From Curtobacterium sp. ZW137 (lineage in GTDB: Bacteria > Actinomycetota > Actinomycetes > Actinomycetales > Microbacteriaceae), in NCBI RefSeq assembly GCF_003762905.1, contig NZ_RJKS01000004.1, positions 434,001 to 498,000 on the forward strand: DNA of 64,000 nt, in the 5' to 3' direction. This document shows, one piece after another, positions 42,408 to 50,615 of this stretch (position 1 is its first letter; the number at the start of each line of letters is the position of its first letter). A program made the position numbers and the translations under genes. The notes under the pieces are model-generated. The model was given only the letters and a program-made list of their open reading frames with translations, made no database searches and was not told the DNA's origin.

Positions 42408-42947
42408 GTGGACAAGACCAACGATGCCGACGCCGCACTCGCGCGGCGGATGGCACTCGGCGACACCGGAGCGCTGGCAGCGGCGTTCGACCGGTTCGCG
42501 CCGACGCTGACGCGCTACGCCTGGGCGCTGGCGGGGAGCAAACAGGACGTGGAAGAGCTCGTGCAGGACACGTTCCTGACGCTCTGGCAGCGGGCTTCGA
42601 CGATCGATCTGGCGACCGGGTCGCTCGTGCCCTGGCTGCTCGTCGTCTGCCGGAACCATGCCAGGAACCAGGCGCGCCGCATCGCGAAGAACGCCGGCGA
42701 CGAACTCCCTCCGGAACTCGCAGCGCCAGCCGGGGCTGACGATGCCCGCGAGCGCCTTCGTTGGGTCCGCGACGAGATCGCCGCGTTGCCGCCGGTCGAC
42801 CGCAGGATCTGCGAACTCTGCCTCCTCGAGGGGCACTCCTACTCAGAAGCCGCCACGATGCTCGGACTGAGCGTCGGTGCGGTCACCCAGCGAGTGTCCC
42901 GTTCGCGGGCTCGGCTGAAGAAGGCGGTGACGCACGATGAACACTGA
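42408..42947 (+). CDS. ECF sigma factor
   Basis: A 179-residue sigma-70 family protein with region 2 (AAFDRFAPTLTRYAWALAG, VEELVQDTFLTLWQRA) and region 4 (LPPVDRRICELCLLEGHSY, AATMLGLSVGAVTQRVSRSR). The GTG at 42408 has GAGAGGGGG at ideal spacing; an upstream GTG at 42393 is less likely. The next gene overlaps its 3' end by 11 bp and encodes a single-pass membrane protein, the expected place for its regulator. Its promoter target is unknown; it may activate its own operon. Confidence 0.92.
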   Translation: MDKTNDADAALARRMALGDTGALAAAFDRFAPTLTRYAWALAGSKQDVEELVQDTFLTLWQRASTIDLATGSLVPWLLVVCRNHARNQARRIAKNAGDELPPELAAPAGADDARERLRWVRDEIAALPPVDRRICELCLLEGHSYSEAATMLGLSVGAVTQRVSRSRARLKKAVTHDEH

Positions 42948-43686
42948 ACCTCCCGAGGGAGACGACCTGCAGCGCATGCTCGTCTCGATGAAGCACGAGG
43001 TGCTCACGCGAGTGGACCGACAGCGGCCGCTCCCGAGACGACGGGGACGACACGTCGGCATCGTGATCGGCGTCATCGCGGTGCTCGGCATCGGCGTGGG
43101 CAGCGGCGCGGTGGCGCTCGGGCTCGTGCCGCAGCCGTTCGAGGCCGCGGCACCGGCGCCGAGTTCGACGCCGACCGAGCCGCCGGCTCCGAGCACGCCG
43201 GCTGCGGCGCCGATCGAGAACTCCCCGAGCGTGACGCCGACTCCGGCCTCGACGAACACCGACGGTGTCCTGCCGACCGACTGTCGGGCGCTCGTGCCGA
43301 CGTCCGACTACGACCGGCTGTTCAACGCGACGCCGCTCCGTGACCCCGCAGGCACCGCCTGGGGCGATGCACGCATCGGGCCGACGCCGTCCATGTGGTG
43401 CGTCTGGATGGACCCGAGAGCGGACGTCAGTGGTCTCGACATCGCGATCGGGCAGGCGGACGCAGCGGAGCTGAGGGAGTACGAGGCGGACCTCACGCAC
43501 GAGGGCTACGCCTGCTCCGACCGGGACGACGGACGCATCTGCCAGATGACGCGCCCTGCCGACCCGTACCCGGTGGACACCACACTGACGTTCTTCGCCA
43601 GGGGTTCCACCTGGGTGGACATCAGCCAGACCAACTTCCCGACCGACGGCCTGCTGCGGGCGGTCGAGCAACAGGTCTGGGGCTGA
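42937..43686 (+). CDS. Single-pass membrane protein, probable sigma-factor partner
   Basis: A 249-residue protein with a cytoplasmic N terminus of about 40 residues, one helix (HVGIVIGVIAVLGIGVGSGAV), a Pro/Ser/Thr linker and an exported domain with exactly four Cys (PTDCRALVP, SMWCVWMD, GYACSD, RICQMT) that could form two disulfides. The short cytoplasmic part lacks the HxxxCxxC zinc anti-sigma motif, so inhibition of the sigma factor, if it occurs, uses another contact. Translation is coupled to the sigma gene by overlap. No family recognised. Confidence 0.75.
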   Translation: MNTEPPEGDDLQRMLVSMKHEVLTRVDRQRPLPRRRGRHVGIVIGVIAVLGIGVGSGAVALGLVPQPFEAAAPAPSSTPTEPPAPSTPAAAPIENSPSVTPTPASTNTDGVLPTDCRALVPTSDYDRLFNATPLRDPAGTAWGDARIGPTPSMWCVWMDPRADVSGLDIAIGQADAAELREYEADLTHEGYACSDRDDGRICQMTRPADPYPVDTTLTFFARGSTWVDISQTNFPTDGLLRAVEQQVWG

Positions 43687-43728
43687 CCACGTGTGCGCCT
43701 GCCCCGACCGGCCTCGGGGGCGGTCAGG

Positions 43729-44331
43729 TCACGCGGACAGTGGCGGCGGTCCGTCTGCTCGCGGGTCGGCGGTCGCGCCGAGCACCGACCGGACCACGGT
43801 GAGCTGGTCGCTCACGACGTCGGCCATCCGTCGGCCACGGGGATCGGTCAGCCACTCCTCGAGCGCCAGGTGGAAGAGCATCACGGTCGTCTCGGCGAGG
43901 ACGGCCGCCTCGGTCGGGCTGCTCCCCCGCGCCGCGAACCCGTCACGCACGGCCTGTGCCAGGTCGGCCCGCTTCCGGGCGTCCCGCTCGCGCAACGACT
44001 CGTCGGACGCGATCACCCGGCGGAGTGCCAGCACCTGGTCGCGCCGCCCTTCGAACCGCTCCTCCGCGAGCTGCCGGAGTCCCTGGACGACGATGTCGAG
44101 CGGATCGAGGCCCGCCGGGGCGGCGGCGAGCATGGTCCGGGCGAGGTCGGGGATCTCCCGCCCCGCGAAGATCACCTCGCGCTTGTCGGCGAAGTGCCGG
44201 AAGAAGGTGCGCGTCGTCAGGCCGGCGCGTTCGGTGATCTGCGGCACGGTCGTCGCGGCGAAGCCCTGCTCGACGAAGAGCTCGAACGCGGCGCGTTCCA
44301 GTCGGCCTCGGGCATCGGGACTCCATCGCAC
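43729..44331 (-). CDS. TetR-family repressor
   Basis: A 200-residue TetR protein with the DNA-binding segment ERAAFELFVEQGFAATTVPQ and TRTFFRHFADKREVIFAGRE. The GTG at 44331 was chosen over GTGs at 44340 and 44355 because AGGGTGG lies at ribosome-site distance and the longer version would overlap the operator. Two operator palindromes in the divergent gap suggest it represses itself and the oxidoreductase pair at 44429-46569. Ligand unknown. Confidence 0.88.
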   Translation of the reverse strand: MRWSPDARGRLERAAFELFVEQGFAATTVPQITERAGLTTRTFFRHFADKREVIFAGREIPDLARTMLAAAPAGLDPLDIVVQGLRQLAEERFEGRRDQVLALRRVIASDESLRERDARKRADLAQAVRDGFAARGSSPTEAAVLAETTVMLFHLALEEWLTDPRGRRMADVVSDQLTVVRSVLGATADPRADGPPPLSA

Positions 44332-44345
44332 GGATTCCACCCTAA

Positions 44346-44408
44346 GTGATGACACGACGTGTCGTCATGGTGTACTCCTGGTCGAGTGATGACACGTCGT
44401 GTCATCAC
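44346..44408. promoter_or_regulatory. Twin TetR operators in the divergent promoter region
   Basis: Site 2 (44386-44408) has perfect 11-bp arms GTGATGACACG and CGTGTCATCAC around one base. Site 1 (44346-44368) is the same sequence with two mismatches between arms. Centres are 40 bp apart, about four helical turns, on one DNA face. Confidence 0.8.
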
Positions 44409-44428
44409 CGAAGACGAGTGGAGCGACG

Positions 44429-45511
44429 ATGACGACAGTGTGGATCCTCGGCGGCACGGGCCGGACCGGTCGCGCCGTGAGCGAGGTGCTCACGGCGCGG
44501 GGGCTCGACGTGGTGCTCGTCGGGCGGGACGCCGGGCGCCTGCGGGCCGCGACCCCGCCGGGTGCGCGGTCGATGGTCCTGACGTCGGCCGAGGTCCCCG
44601 CCGCCGTCCGCCGCGACCGCCCGCGCGTCGTGCTCAACACCGTCGGGCCGTTCGCCGGGACCGCCGACCCGGTCGTGGACGCCTGTCTCGACGCCGGTGC
44701 GGACTACGTCGACCTGGCAAACGACATGGCGGCCGTCCCCGCGCTCCTCGCCCGGAACGCGGAGGCGGTCGCAGCCGGTCGCACCCTGGTGACCGGTGCG
44801 GGGTTCGGCGTCACGGGTACCGAGAGCGTCGTGGCGCGCCTCACCGCAACGCGATCGGACGCGCCGCTGCGGGTCCGCGTCGACATGGTGCCCTCGCTCG
44901 CGCTCCAGGCCGGACAGGTCGGTGAAGCACTCGCCGGGACGATCGTCGAGGGGCTCCCCGGAATCCCCGGCGGCGGACGGTTCCAGGGTCGCCTCTACCT
45001 GGGCGGGCAGCTGCACCCGACCCGCATCGGCGGCATGGTCCAGCGACTCGTGACCCCGGACGGAGACGTCGTCACCACCGCTGCGATGCCGCTCGGGGAA
45101 CTCGTCGCCGCACAGCGTGCCAGCGGGGCGCCGGACGTGCTCGCGGCGTCGAGCGAGGCGCCGTCGGGCCGGCTGGTCGGGCTCCTCCCGCTCGGCACCT
45201 CGATCCTGGTGTTCGCGCCGGTCCGACGCCTGGCGGGTCGGCTGCTCGCTCGAGTCCGGTTCCCGGACCGCCCCGCGCCGCGGACGCACTCGTGGGGGCA
45301 CGCGCGGGTCACGTGGACGGACGGCTCCGTGACCCGTGGGTGGCTCGCCCTGCCGGAAGCGCAGGAGGCGACGGTGGTGATCGCCGCCGAGGTCGTCCGG
45401 CGACTCGCGGACGACGAGGGCCGGCCGGGCGCCTGGACCCCGGCGGCGCTCTTCGGTCCCGAGCTCGCGGAGTCCGTCGGCGGACGCTACGTGGACGGGG
45501 TCCGCGCATGA
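44429..45511 (+). CDS. Saccharopine-dehydrogenase-like NAD(P)-binding oxidoreductase
   Basis: A 360-residue protein starting MTTVWILGGTGRTGRAVSEV, a Rossmann dinucleotide loop. VVLNTVGPFAGTADPVVDAC and DYVDLANDMAAVPAL follow, typical of the saccharopine dehydrogenase/trans-enoyl-reductase group. Substrate unknown. The ATG at 44429 follows the operator by 20 bp. Its stop overlaps the next ATG, so it forms an operon with the MDR gene. Confidence 0.83.
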   Translation: MTTVWILGGTGRTGRAVSEVLTARGLDVVLVGRDAGRLRAATPPGARSMVLTSAEVPAAVRRDRPRVVLNTVGPFAGTADPVVDACLDAGADYVDLANDMAAVPALLARNAEAVAAGRTLVTGAGFGVTGTESVVARLTATRSDAPLRVRVDMVPSLALQAGQVGEALAGTIVEGLPGIPGGGRFQGRLYLGGQLHPTRIGGMVQRLVTPDGDVVTTAAMPLGELVAAQRASGAPDVLAASSEAPSGRLVGLLPLGTSILVFAPVRRLAGRLLARVRFPDRPAPRTHSWGHARVTWTDGSVTRGWLALPEAQEATVVIAAEVVRRLADDEGRPGAWTPAALFGPELAESVGGRYVDGVRA

Positions 45512-46569
45512 ACGCGGCCCTCTGGACCATCCGGCGAGGACGGCCCACGGTGGGACCTGCGCCGGTCCCCCGCGCCGGAGCCGGCGAGGTCGTCGTGCGC
45601 ACGGCCGCCGTCGCCGTGAACCCGGTCGACGCGATCACCGGGCTCTTCCGCCGCGTCGTGACCCCCTGGCTGCGGTACCCCGCGGTGCTCGGCTCCGACG
45701 TCGCCGGGACCGTCGTCGAGGTCGGCCACGGGGTCACCCGCTTCGCCGTGGGCGACCGGGTGCTCGGCCATGCTGCCGGGCAGGAGCGGCACCGGAACAG
45801 CGCTGCCGAAGGGGCCTTCCAGCAGCACGTCCTGCTCCTCGAGCAGCTCTGCACGCCGTTGCCGGCAGACCTGGCGTTCGAGCAGGCAGCCGTCCTGCCG
45901 CTCGGCCTGTCGACGGCCGCCGCGGGGCTCTTCGAACCCGACCAGCTCGGACTGCCGCTCCCGGGCAGGGGCGACGGCGACGACCGGCAGGATCGCGACT
46001 CGCGCGCCGAGGTCGTCCTCGTCTGGGGAGCGTCGACGAGCGTCGGGTGCAACGCCGTCCAGCTCGCACACGCCGCGGGCTTCGCCGTGATAGGCACCGC
46101 GTCGCCGCACAACCACGAGCTCGTGCGCTCCCTCGGCGCGGAGCAGGTGTTCGACTACCGGGACCTCGGCGCGGAGGCACAGATCGTCGCAGCGCTGGCC
46201 GGGCGCCGGCTCGCGGGCACCGTCGCGATCGGTGCGGGCTCCCTCACGCGGACGCTCGGCATCGTCCGCGCAGCGTCCGGCAGTGGACGGCTCGCCTCCG
46301 CCTACCCGACGCCCGTCACCACGGTGCGGGGGCTCCTCGCCCGGCGTCACGGCGTGCACGTGTCGGCGATCTGGGGCGGTCGCCCCACCGAGAGCCCGGT
46401 CGGCCCCGCGATCTACGCCGACTTCCTGCCGGCAGCCCTGGCCGAGGGGCGTTACCGGGCCGCTCCGGAGGCGTCGGTGGTCGGGACCGGCCTCGCGGCG
46501 ATCCCGGGTGCGCTCGACGAACTCGGCCGCGGGGTCTCCGCGAAGAAGCTGGTGGTCCGGATCGAGTGA
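45508..46569 (+). CDS. Medium-chain dehydrogenase/reductase, zinc-binding-alcohol-dehydrogenase-like
   Basis: A 353-residue MDR protein with a GroES-like N-terminal half (PAVLGSDVAGTVVEVGHGV, RFAVGDRVLGHAAG) and a nucleotide-binding half (VVLVWGASTSVGCNAVQLAH). It lacks the zinc-ligand Cys cluster and so is probably a quinone/enone-type reductase. A short charged insertion with Gly/Asp/Arg residues lies between the two halves. It is translated from an ATGA overlap with the preceding gene under TetR control. Confidence 0.83.
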   Translation: MNAALWTIRRGRPTVGPAPVPRAGAGEVVVRTAAVAVNPVDAITGLFRRVVTPWLRYPAVLGSDVAGTVVEVGHGVTRFAVGDRVLGHAAGQERHRNSAAEGAFQQHVLLLEQLCTPLPADLAFEQAAVLPLGLSTAAAGLFEPDQLGLPLPGRGDGDDRQDRDSRAEVVLVWGASTSVGCNAVQLAHAAGFAVIGTASPHNHELVRSLGAEQVFDYRDLGAEAQIVAALAGRRLAGTVAIGAGSLTRTLGIVRAASGSGRLASAYPTPVTTVRGLLARRHGVHVSAIWGGRPTESPVGPAIYADFLPAALAEGRYRAAPEASVVGTGLAAIPGALDELGRGVSAKKLVVRIE

Positions 46570-46585
46570 CGGGGAGCGGTCGGCC

Positions 46586-47653
46586 TCAGCGGTACCGCTC
46601 GACCATCGGGCACGCGAACGGGTCCGCCGCCGCGAGACCGACCTCGTTCAGGTAGCGCACCACGATCGCGTACGAGCGCACCATGGTCGTCTCGGTGAAC
46701 GGCACGCCCTGCGTGGCGCAGTACTCCCGCACGATCACGCGTGCCGCCCGGAGGTTCGGCCGCGCCATGTTCGGGAAGAGGTGGTGCTCCACCTGGTGGT
46801 TCAGCCCACCCATGAAGTACTCGACCCAGACGCCGCCGGTGATGTCCCGGGACGTCAGGACCTGCCGTGAGAAGAAGTCCACCCGCTGCCCCGGCTCGAT
46901 GATCGGCATGCCCTTGTGGTTCGGGGCGAAGGCGATCCCCATGCAGAACCCGAACACGGCGAGCTGCACCCCGACGAAGGCGAACGCCATGCCGAGCGGC
47001 AGGAACCAGAACACGGCGCCGAGGTAGAGCACGAACCGTCCGAAGAACACCGAGGCCTCGGCCCAGCGCCGCTTGACGCCCTTGCCGCTCGTGTAGGTGC
47101 GGATCGACTGCCAGTGCAGGTTCGCACCCTCGACCAGCAGCATCGGGAAGAACGCGTACCCCTGCACGCGCACCAGCACGCGGAGGAAGCCGGTGCGACT
47201 GGCCGCGTCCTCGGGGCGGAACGAGATCGCGTCGAACGAGATGTCCGGGTCCTTGCCGACGGTGTTCGGGTTCGCGTGGTGCCGGGTGTGCTTGTTCGTC
47301 CACCACGCGTAGCTGACGCCGGTCAGGAAGGTGCCGACGTACCGAGCGGCCCGGTCGTTCCAGTGGTGCGAGGCGAAGACCTGCCGGTGCGCCGCCTCGT
47401 GCGCGAGGAAGGCGAACTGCGTGAAGACCAGCCCGAGCACGGCCGCGACGATGAGCTGCCACCATGCGTCGCCGAGCACCGCGAACGCCGTTCCCGCGAG
47501 CACGAGCAGCCCGGTCAGGACGCCGATGAGCCCCCAGTACCAGCCGGTCCGCCGTCGGAGGAGCCCTTCGGCCTTGATCCGTGCGAGGAGCGCCGAGTAG
47601 CTCGACGTCCCGGAACTGCCGGCGCGGGGTCCGGTCGTGATGTACCCGCTCAT
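46586..47653 (-). CDS. Membrane fatty acid desaturase (acyl-lipid type)
   Basis: A 355-residue integral membrane di-iron desaturase with all three histidine boxes: AFLAHEAAHRQ, TNKHTRHHANPN and NHQVEHHLFPN. The last box has Gln before the pair, as in front-end/acyl-lipid enzymes. The lack of an N-terminal cytochrome b5 domain implies an external ferredoxin or similar donor. It introduces double bonds into membrane acyl chains, for example on cold adaptation. It converges with the MDR gene. Confidence 0.92.
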   Translation of the reverse strand: MSGYITTGPRAGSSGTSSYSALLARIKAEGLLRRRTGWYWGLIGVLTGLLVLAGTAFAVLGDAWWQLIVAAVLGLVFTQFAFLAHEAAHRQVFASHHWNDRAARYVGTFLTGVSYAWWTNKHTRHHANPNTVGKDPDISFDAISFRPEDAASRTGFLRVLVRVQGYAFFPMLLVEGANLHWQSIRTYTSGKGVKRRWAEASVFFGRFVLYLGAVFWFLPLGMAFAFVGVQLAVFGFCMGIAFAPNHKGMPIIEPGQRVDFFSRQVLTSRDITGGVWVEYFMGGLNHQVEHHLFPNMARPNLRAARVIVREYCATQGVPFTETTMVRSYAIVVRYLNEVGLAAADPFACPMVERYR

Positions 47654-47745
47654 GTGTTCCTCCCGGATCGGCGGCGTTGCCGTGACCGGGGTCCAGGGTC
47701 ACTCCCGGCTGACGGTACGCCGCCATCCTGGAGACCACGGTGTGG

Positions 47746-48459
47746 TCAGGACAGCTCGAGTCGCCGTTCGATCACCGCGCGGGCCACGTCGACCAGCGGC
47801 TCCCGGTTCGCCCGGGCGTACTGCCGGATCATGGCGAAGGCGTCCTCCATGTCGACCTGGTGCGTGTGCGACACGAAGCCCTTCGCCTGCTCGATGAGGA
47901 TCCGGCTGTCCAGCGCCCGCTGGAGCTGCTCCTGCGCCAGGGTCGCGTGCTGCAGGGTCCGCTGCTGCAGGATGCTGATCGTCGCGACGTCGGTGAGTGC
48001 CTGCGCGGCGAGGGCGTCCTCCGGGTTCAGCGCCCCCTCGGTCTCGCGGAACAGGTTGAGCGACCCGAGCGTGGTCTCGCGCAGCCGCATCGGGATCGCG
48101 TGTACCGACGCGTACCCGGACTCCTCGGACGCCTTCGCGAACGTCGGCCAGCGTCGCCGCATCTCCTCCGGGTTCCGCACCGAGACGGCGTGCCCGGTGG
48201 CGAAGCACTCCACACAGGGGCCCTCGCCCGCGTTCAGCTGCAGGAGTCCGACGAAGCTCGACCGTTCGCTCGTCGACGCGAGCACCTCGAGTTCCTGCTT
48301 CTTGTTGACCAGGAGGATGCCGGCCGCCGACGCGTCGAAGAGGTCGACGGCGGTCTCGACGAGGTGCTGCAGCAGGTCGAGGACGTCGTAGTCGTCGACC
48401 AGTGTGTCGGTGAGCGCCACGAAGGTCTCGACGAGGCGGTGCTCGCGTGTCGCTGCCAT
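47746..48459 (-). CDS. GAF-ANTAR protein (predicted RNA-binding antiterminator), second of a pair
   Basis: A 237-residue protein with a GAF domain (about 20-160: DLFDASAAGILLVNKKQ, NAGEGPCVECFATGHAVSV) and a C-terminal ANTAR domain (LDSRILIEQAKGFVSHTHQV, AFAMIRQYARANREPLVDVA). ANTAR domains bind paired hexanucleotide-loop RNA hairpins and prevent termination when the sensor is activated. The GAF ligand is unknown. It lies 10 bp downstream of the other GAF-ANTAR gene, with GGGAG before the ATG. Confidence 0.9.
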   Translation of the reverse strand: MAATREHRLVETFVALTDTLVDDYDVLDLLQHLVETAVDLFDASAAGILLVNKKQELEVLASTSERSSFVGLLQLNAGEGPCVECFATGHAVSVRNPEEMRRRWPTFAKASEESGYASVHAIPMRLRETTLGSLNLFRETEGALNPEDALAAQALTDVATISILQQRTLQHATLAQEQLQRALDSRILIEQAKGFVSHTHQVDMEDAFAMIRQYARANREPLVDVARAVIERRLELS

Positions 48460-48469
48460 GGTGTGCTCC

Positions 48470-49156
48470 CTAGTGCTCGGACCCGAGGTCGATGCGCCGA
48501 TCGATGACGTCGGCTGCGACGTCACGGAGGGTCCGTTCGGTCGCGAAGGCGTGTGCTTGCAAGACCAGCAGCGCGTCCGCGACACCGAGGTCGAGCTGGG
48601 CGGCGACCATCCCGGTCGCCTGGTGGACCTCGCGCCGCGAGTACCGTCCGGCCCCCATGTCGGCTCGTCCGTCTGCCGCTGCGGCGAGGATCGCGTCGCG
48701 GAGGACCCGGCGGGCCGCGATCTCGGTCAGGGCGACCGCGCCGCGGACCTGGTCCACGGTGAGCACGTGGCCACGATCCACGGAGAGGTCGACGGCGCCG
48801 ACGGGGATCGTGCCCACGCGCATCGGGAACGAGAACACGGCCCCGACCCCGGCACGCAGGAACTCGTCGAGCGCTGCCGGCCACCGCGTGGTCGGCGTCG
48901 CGGCCAGGTCGGGCTCGAGCACCGGGCGGCCGATGGTGAGGGCTTCCCAGCAGGGCCCCTCACCGAGGTCGAGCTGGATCTCGTCCACGCGTTCCGCGAC
49001 GACGTCGCTCGCGCAGACGGTGCTCGAGCCGAGGGGGACGCCGAGGGTCGAGACGCCGACGCCGGACACGTCGAAGACGGCGAGGAACGGTGGACACAGG
49101 TCGGCTCCGTCGGGGGCCGCCTGCATGGCGCTCGCGGCGGCGGTGAACTCGATCAT
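48470..49156 (-). CDS. GAF-ANTAR protein, first of a pair
   Basis: A 228-residue protein with a GAF-like N-terminal domain (FLAVFDVSGVGVSTLGVPLG, LDLGEGPCWEALTIGRPV, GAVFSFPMRVGTIPVGAVDL) and an ANTAR C terminus (SRREVHQATGMVAAQLDLGV, LLVLQAHAFATERTLRDVA). It shares the EGPC motif with its neighbour but is otherwise divergent, so an old duplication or independent pair is likely. Divergent from the MFS gene at 49.2 kb. Confidence 0.9.
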   Translation of the reverse strand: MIEFTAAASAMQAAPDGADLCPPFLAVFDVSGVGVSTLGVPLGSSTVCASDVVAERVDEIQLDLGEGPCWEALTIGRPVLEPDLAATPTTRWPAALDEFLRAGVGAVFSFPMRVGTIPVGAVDLSVDRGHVLTVDQVRGAVALTEIAARRVLRDAILAAAADGRADMGAGRYSRREVHQATGMVAAQLDLGVADALLVLQAHAFATERTLRDVAADVIDRRIDLGSEH

Positions 49157-49276
49157 GACGTGTTCCTCCGTCCGTCGCCCTCAGGCTACGCGCGACTACC
49201 GTGGTCGGCATGAGCGACCGGAACCGCGACCGCGACCCGCCCCGCCACCGGCTGGTCCCTCGTCGCCGCGACGTAC

Positions 49277-50401
49277 GTGTTCGCCGTCGTGATGATCGGG
49301 ACCACCATCCCGACGCCGCTCTACCCGACGTACGAATCCCGCTTCGGCTTCGGCAGCACCACCACCACCGTGCTGTTCGCGGTCTACGCCGGGGGTGTGA
49401 TCCTCGCGCTCGTCCTCGGCGGGCGCCTGTCCGACGCGGTCGGTCGCCGTCCGATGCTCTTCGCCGGCATCGTGTTCTCGCTGGCGTCGGCCGTGGTGTT
49501 CGCGATCGGGACCGCGGAGTGGATGCTCTTCGTCGCGCGGGTCCTGTCCGGGCTGTCCGCGGGCATCTTCACCGCGACCGGGACCGTCGCCGTGCTCGAG
49601 AACGCCCCCGAGCAGCGCAGGAGCCTCGCGAGCGCGCTGGCCACCGCGGCGAACATCGGCGGGCTCGGCCTCGGCATGCTGCTCGCGGGTGCGGTCGCGA
49701 CGGTGACGCCGTGGCCACTCCGTGCGCCGTACGTCGTGCACGCCGTGCTCCTCGTCATCGCGGGCGTCGCGCTGCTCGCCGTGCGGGACTCCGTGACGCC
49801 GGACCGCTCCCGCATCCGGCTGCAGTTGCCGGGCATCCCGCCGGAGAGCCGCGGGGTCTTCGCCGCGTCGGCAGTCGGCGCGGTGGTCGGGTTCGCAGTG
49901 TGCGGCCTGTACTCCTCGGTCGCGCCGAACTTCATGGGCAAGGTCCTCGGCGTCGAATCGCCGTTCGTGGTCGGGGTGGTCGTGTTCGCGCTGTTCGGGG
50001 CATCGGCCGCGGCGCAGATCGTGCTGCGGGGCCTCGCCGACCGCACCCTGATCGTGATCGGCGCGCTCGCCCTGGCAGCGGGCATGGGCGTGCTGGTCTG
50101 GTCGCTCCTCGCCACGTCGCTGGCGCTCCTCGTCGGGTCCTCGATCCTCGCCGGGATCGGCCAGGGGCTGCTGTTCATGACCGGGCTCCGTGCGATCACC
50201 GGTGCGACCGACGCGTCGCGCCGGACCGAGGCGACGACGTCCTACTTCGTCCTCGCCTACCTCTCGATCTCGATCCCGGCGATCGGCGCTGGTCTCCTCG
50301 CCGCCGGGATCGGGCTCGTCGCCGCCGGGGTCGTCTTCGCCCTCGTCGTCGCCGTCGTCTCGCTCATCGGCCTGACGGCCGCGCGCCGCTTCACCGCCTG
50401 A
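49277..50401 (+). CDS. MFS transporter, probably 5'-frameshifted
   Basis: The intact frame from GTG 49277 encodes 374 residues with about 12 helices: MIGTTIPTPLYPTYESRFGF, GGRLSDAVGRRPMLFAGI and ARVLSGLSAGIFTATGTVAV. The frame stays open upstream to 49214 and supplies the missing first half of helix 1 (TGWSLVAATYVFAVV), but has no start codon there. An ATG at 49210 lies in the neighbouring frame; removing one C from the CCCC run at 49240-49243 would join them. Either a one-base error or a true frameshift is likely. Substrate unknown. Confidence 0.75.
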   Translation: MFAVVMIGTTIPTPLYPTYESRFGFGSTTTTVLFAVYAGGVILALVLGGRLSDAVGRRPMLFAGIVFSLASAVVFAIGTAEWMLFVARVLSGLSAGIFTATGTVAVLENAPEQRRSLASALATAANIGGLGLGMLLAGAVATVTPWPLRAPYVVHAVLLVIAGVALLAVRDSVTPDRSRIRLQLPGIPPESRGVFAASAVGAVVGFAVCGLYSSVAPNFMGKVLGVESPFVVGVVVFALFGASAAAQIVLRGLADRTLIVIGALALAAGMGVLVWSLLATSLALLVGSSILAGIGQGLLFMTGLRAITGATDASRRTEATTSYFVLAYLSISIPAIGAGLLAAGIGLVAAGVVFALVVAVVSLIGLTAARRFTA

Positions 50402-50436
50402 CCCCGCCTGCTCTGGACGTCCCCACCCACCGGCCT

Positions 50437-50468
50437 GGAGGCTCGGCACCAGCCCGGCCCGAGCCTCC
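50437..50468. terminator. GGAGGCTCGG hairpin after the MFS gene
   Basis: GGAGGCTCGG (50437-50446) pairs with CCGAGCCTCC (50459-50468). It shares the GGAGGCYCGG core with hairpins at 28451 and 54523. It sits between convergent genes. Confidence 0.65.
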
Positions 50469-50485
50469 CGTCCGGCACCCACGCG

Positions 50486-50599
50486 CGTTCCTTCCCATCG
50501 CGCGCCGACGGGAAAGGCGAAACGCGCGTAGGAGGTCGAAAGGAACGACCTCCTACGCGTGATTCAACTGCCCACGCGCGATTCGACCCCCTACGCGGG
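50486..50599. repeat. Dispersed inverted-repeat element, copy 2
   Basis: It has the same parts as copy 1 at 3411-3510: CGTTCCTTCCCATCGCG (50486-50502), a hairpin with 14-bp arms (CGCGTAGGAGGTCG at 50525-50538, complement 50546-50559, 7-nt loop) and a further right-arm copy (about 50576-50598). Confidence 0.7.
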
Positions 50600-50615
50600 A
50601 CCGCCACGCGCTCCG

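Noticed and set aside
49201..50562. 453-codon plus-strand frame starting at ATG 49210
   Set aside because: After the first dozen codons it is an Arg-rich shadow of the MFS gene; only its start codon is of interest for the proposed frameshift.
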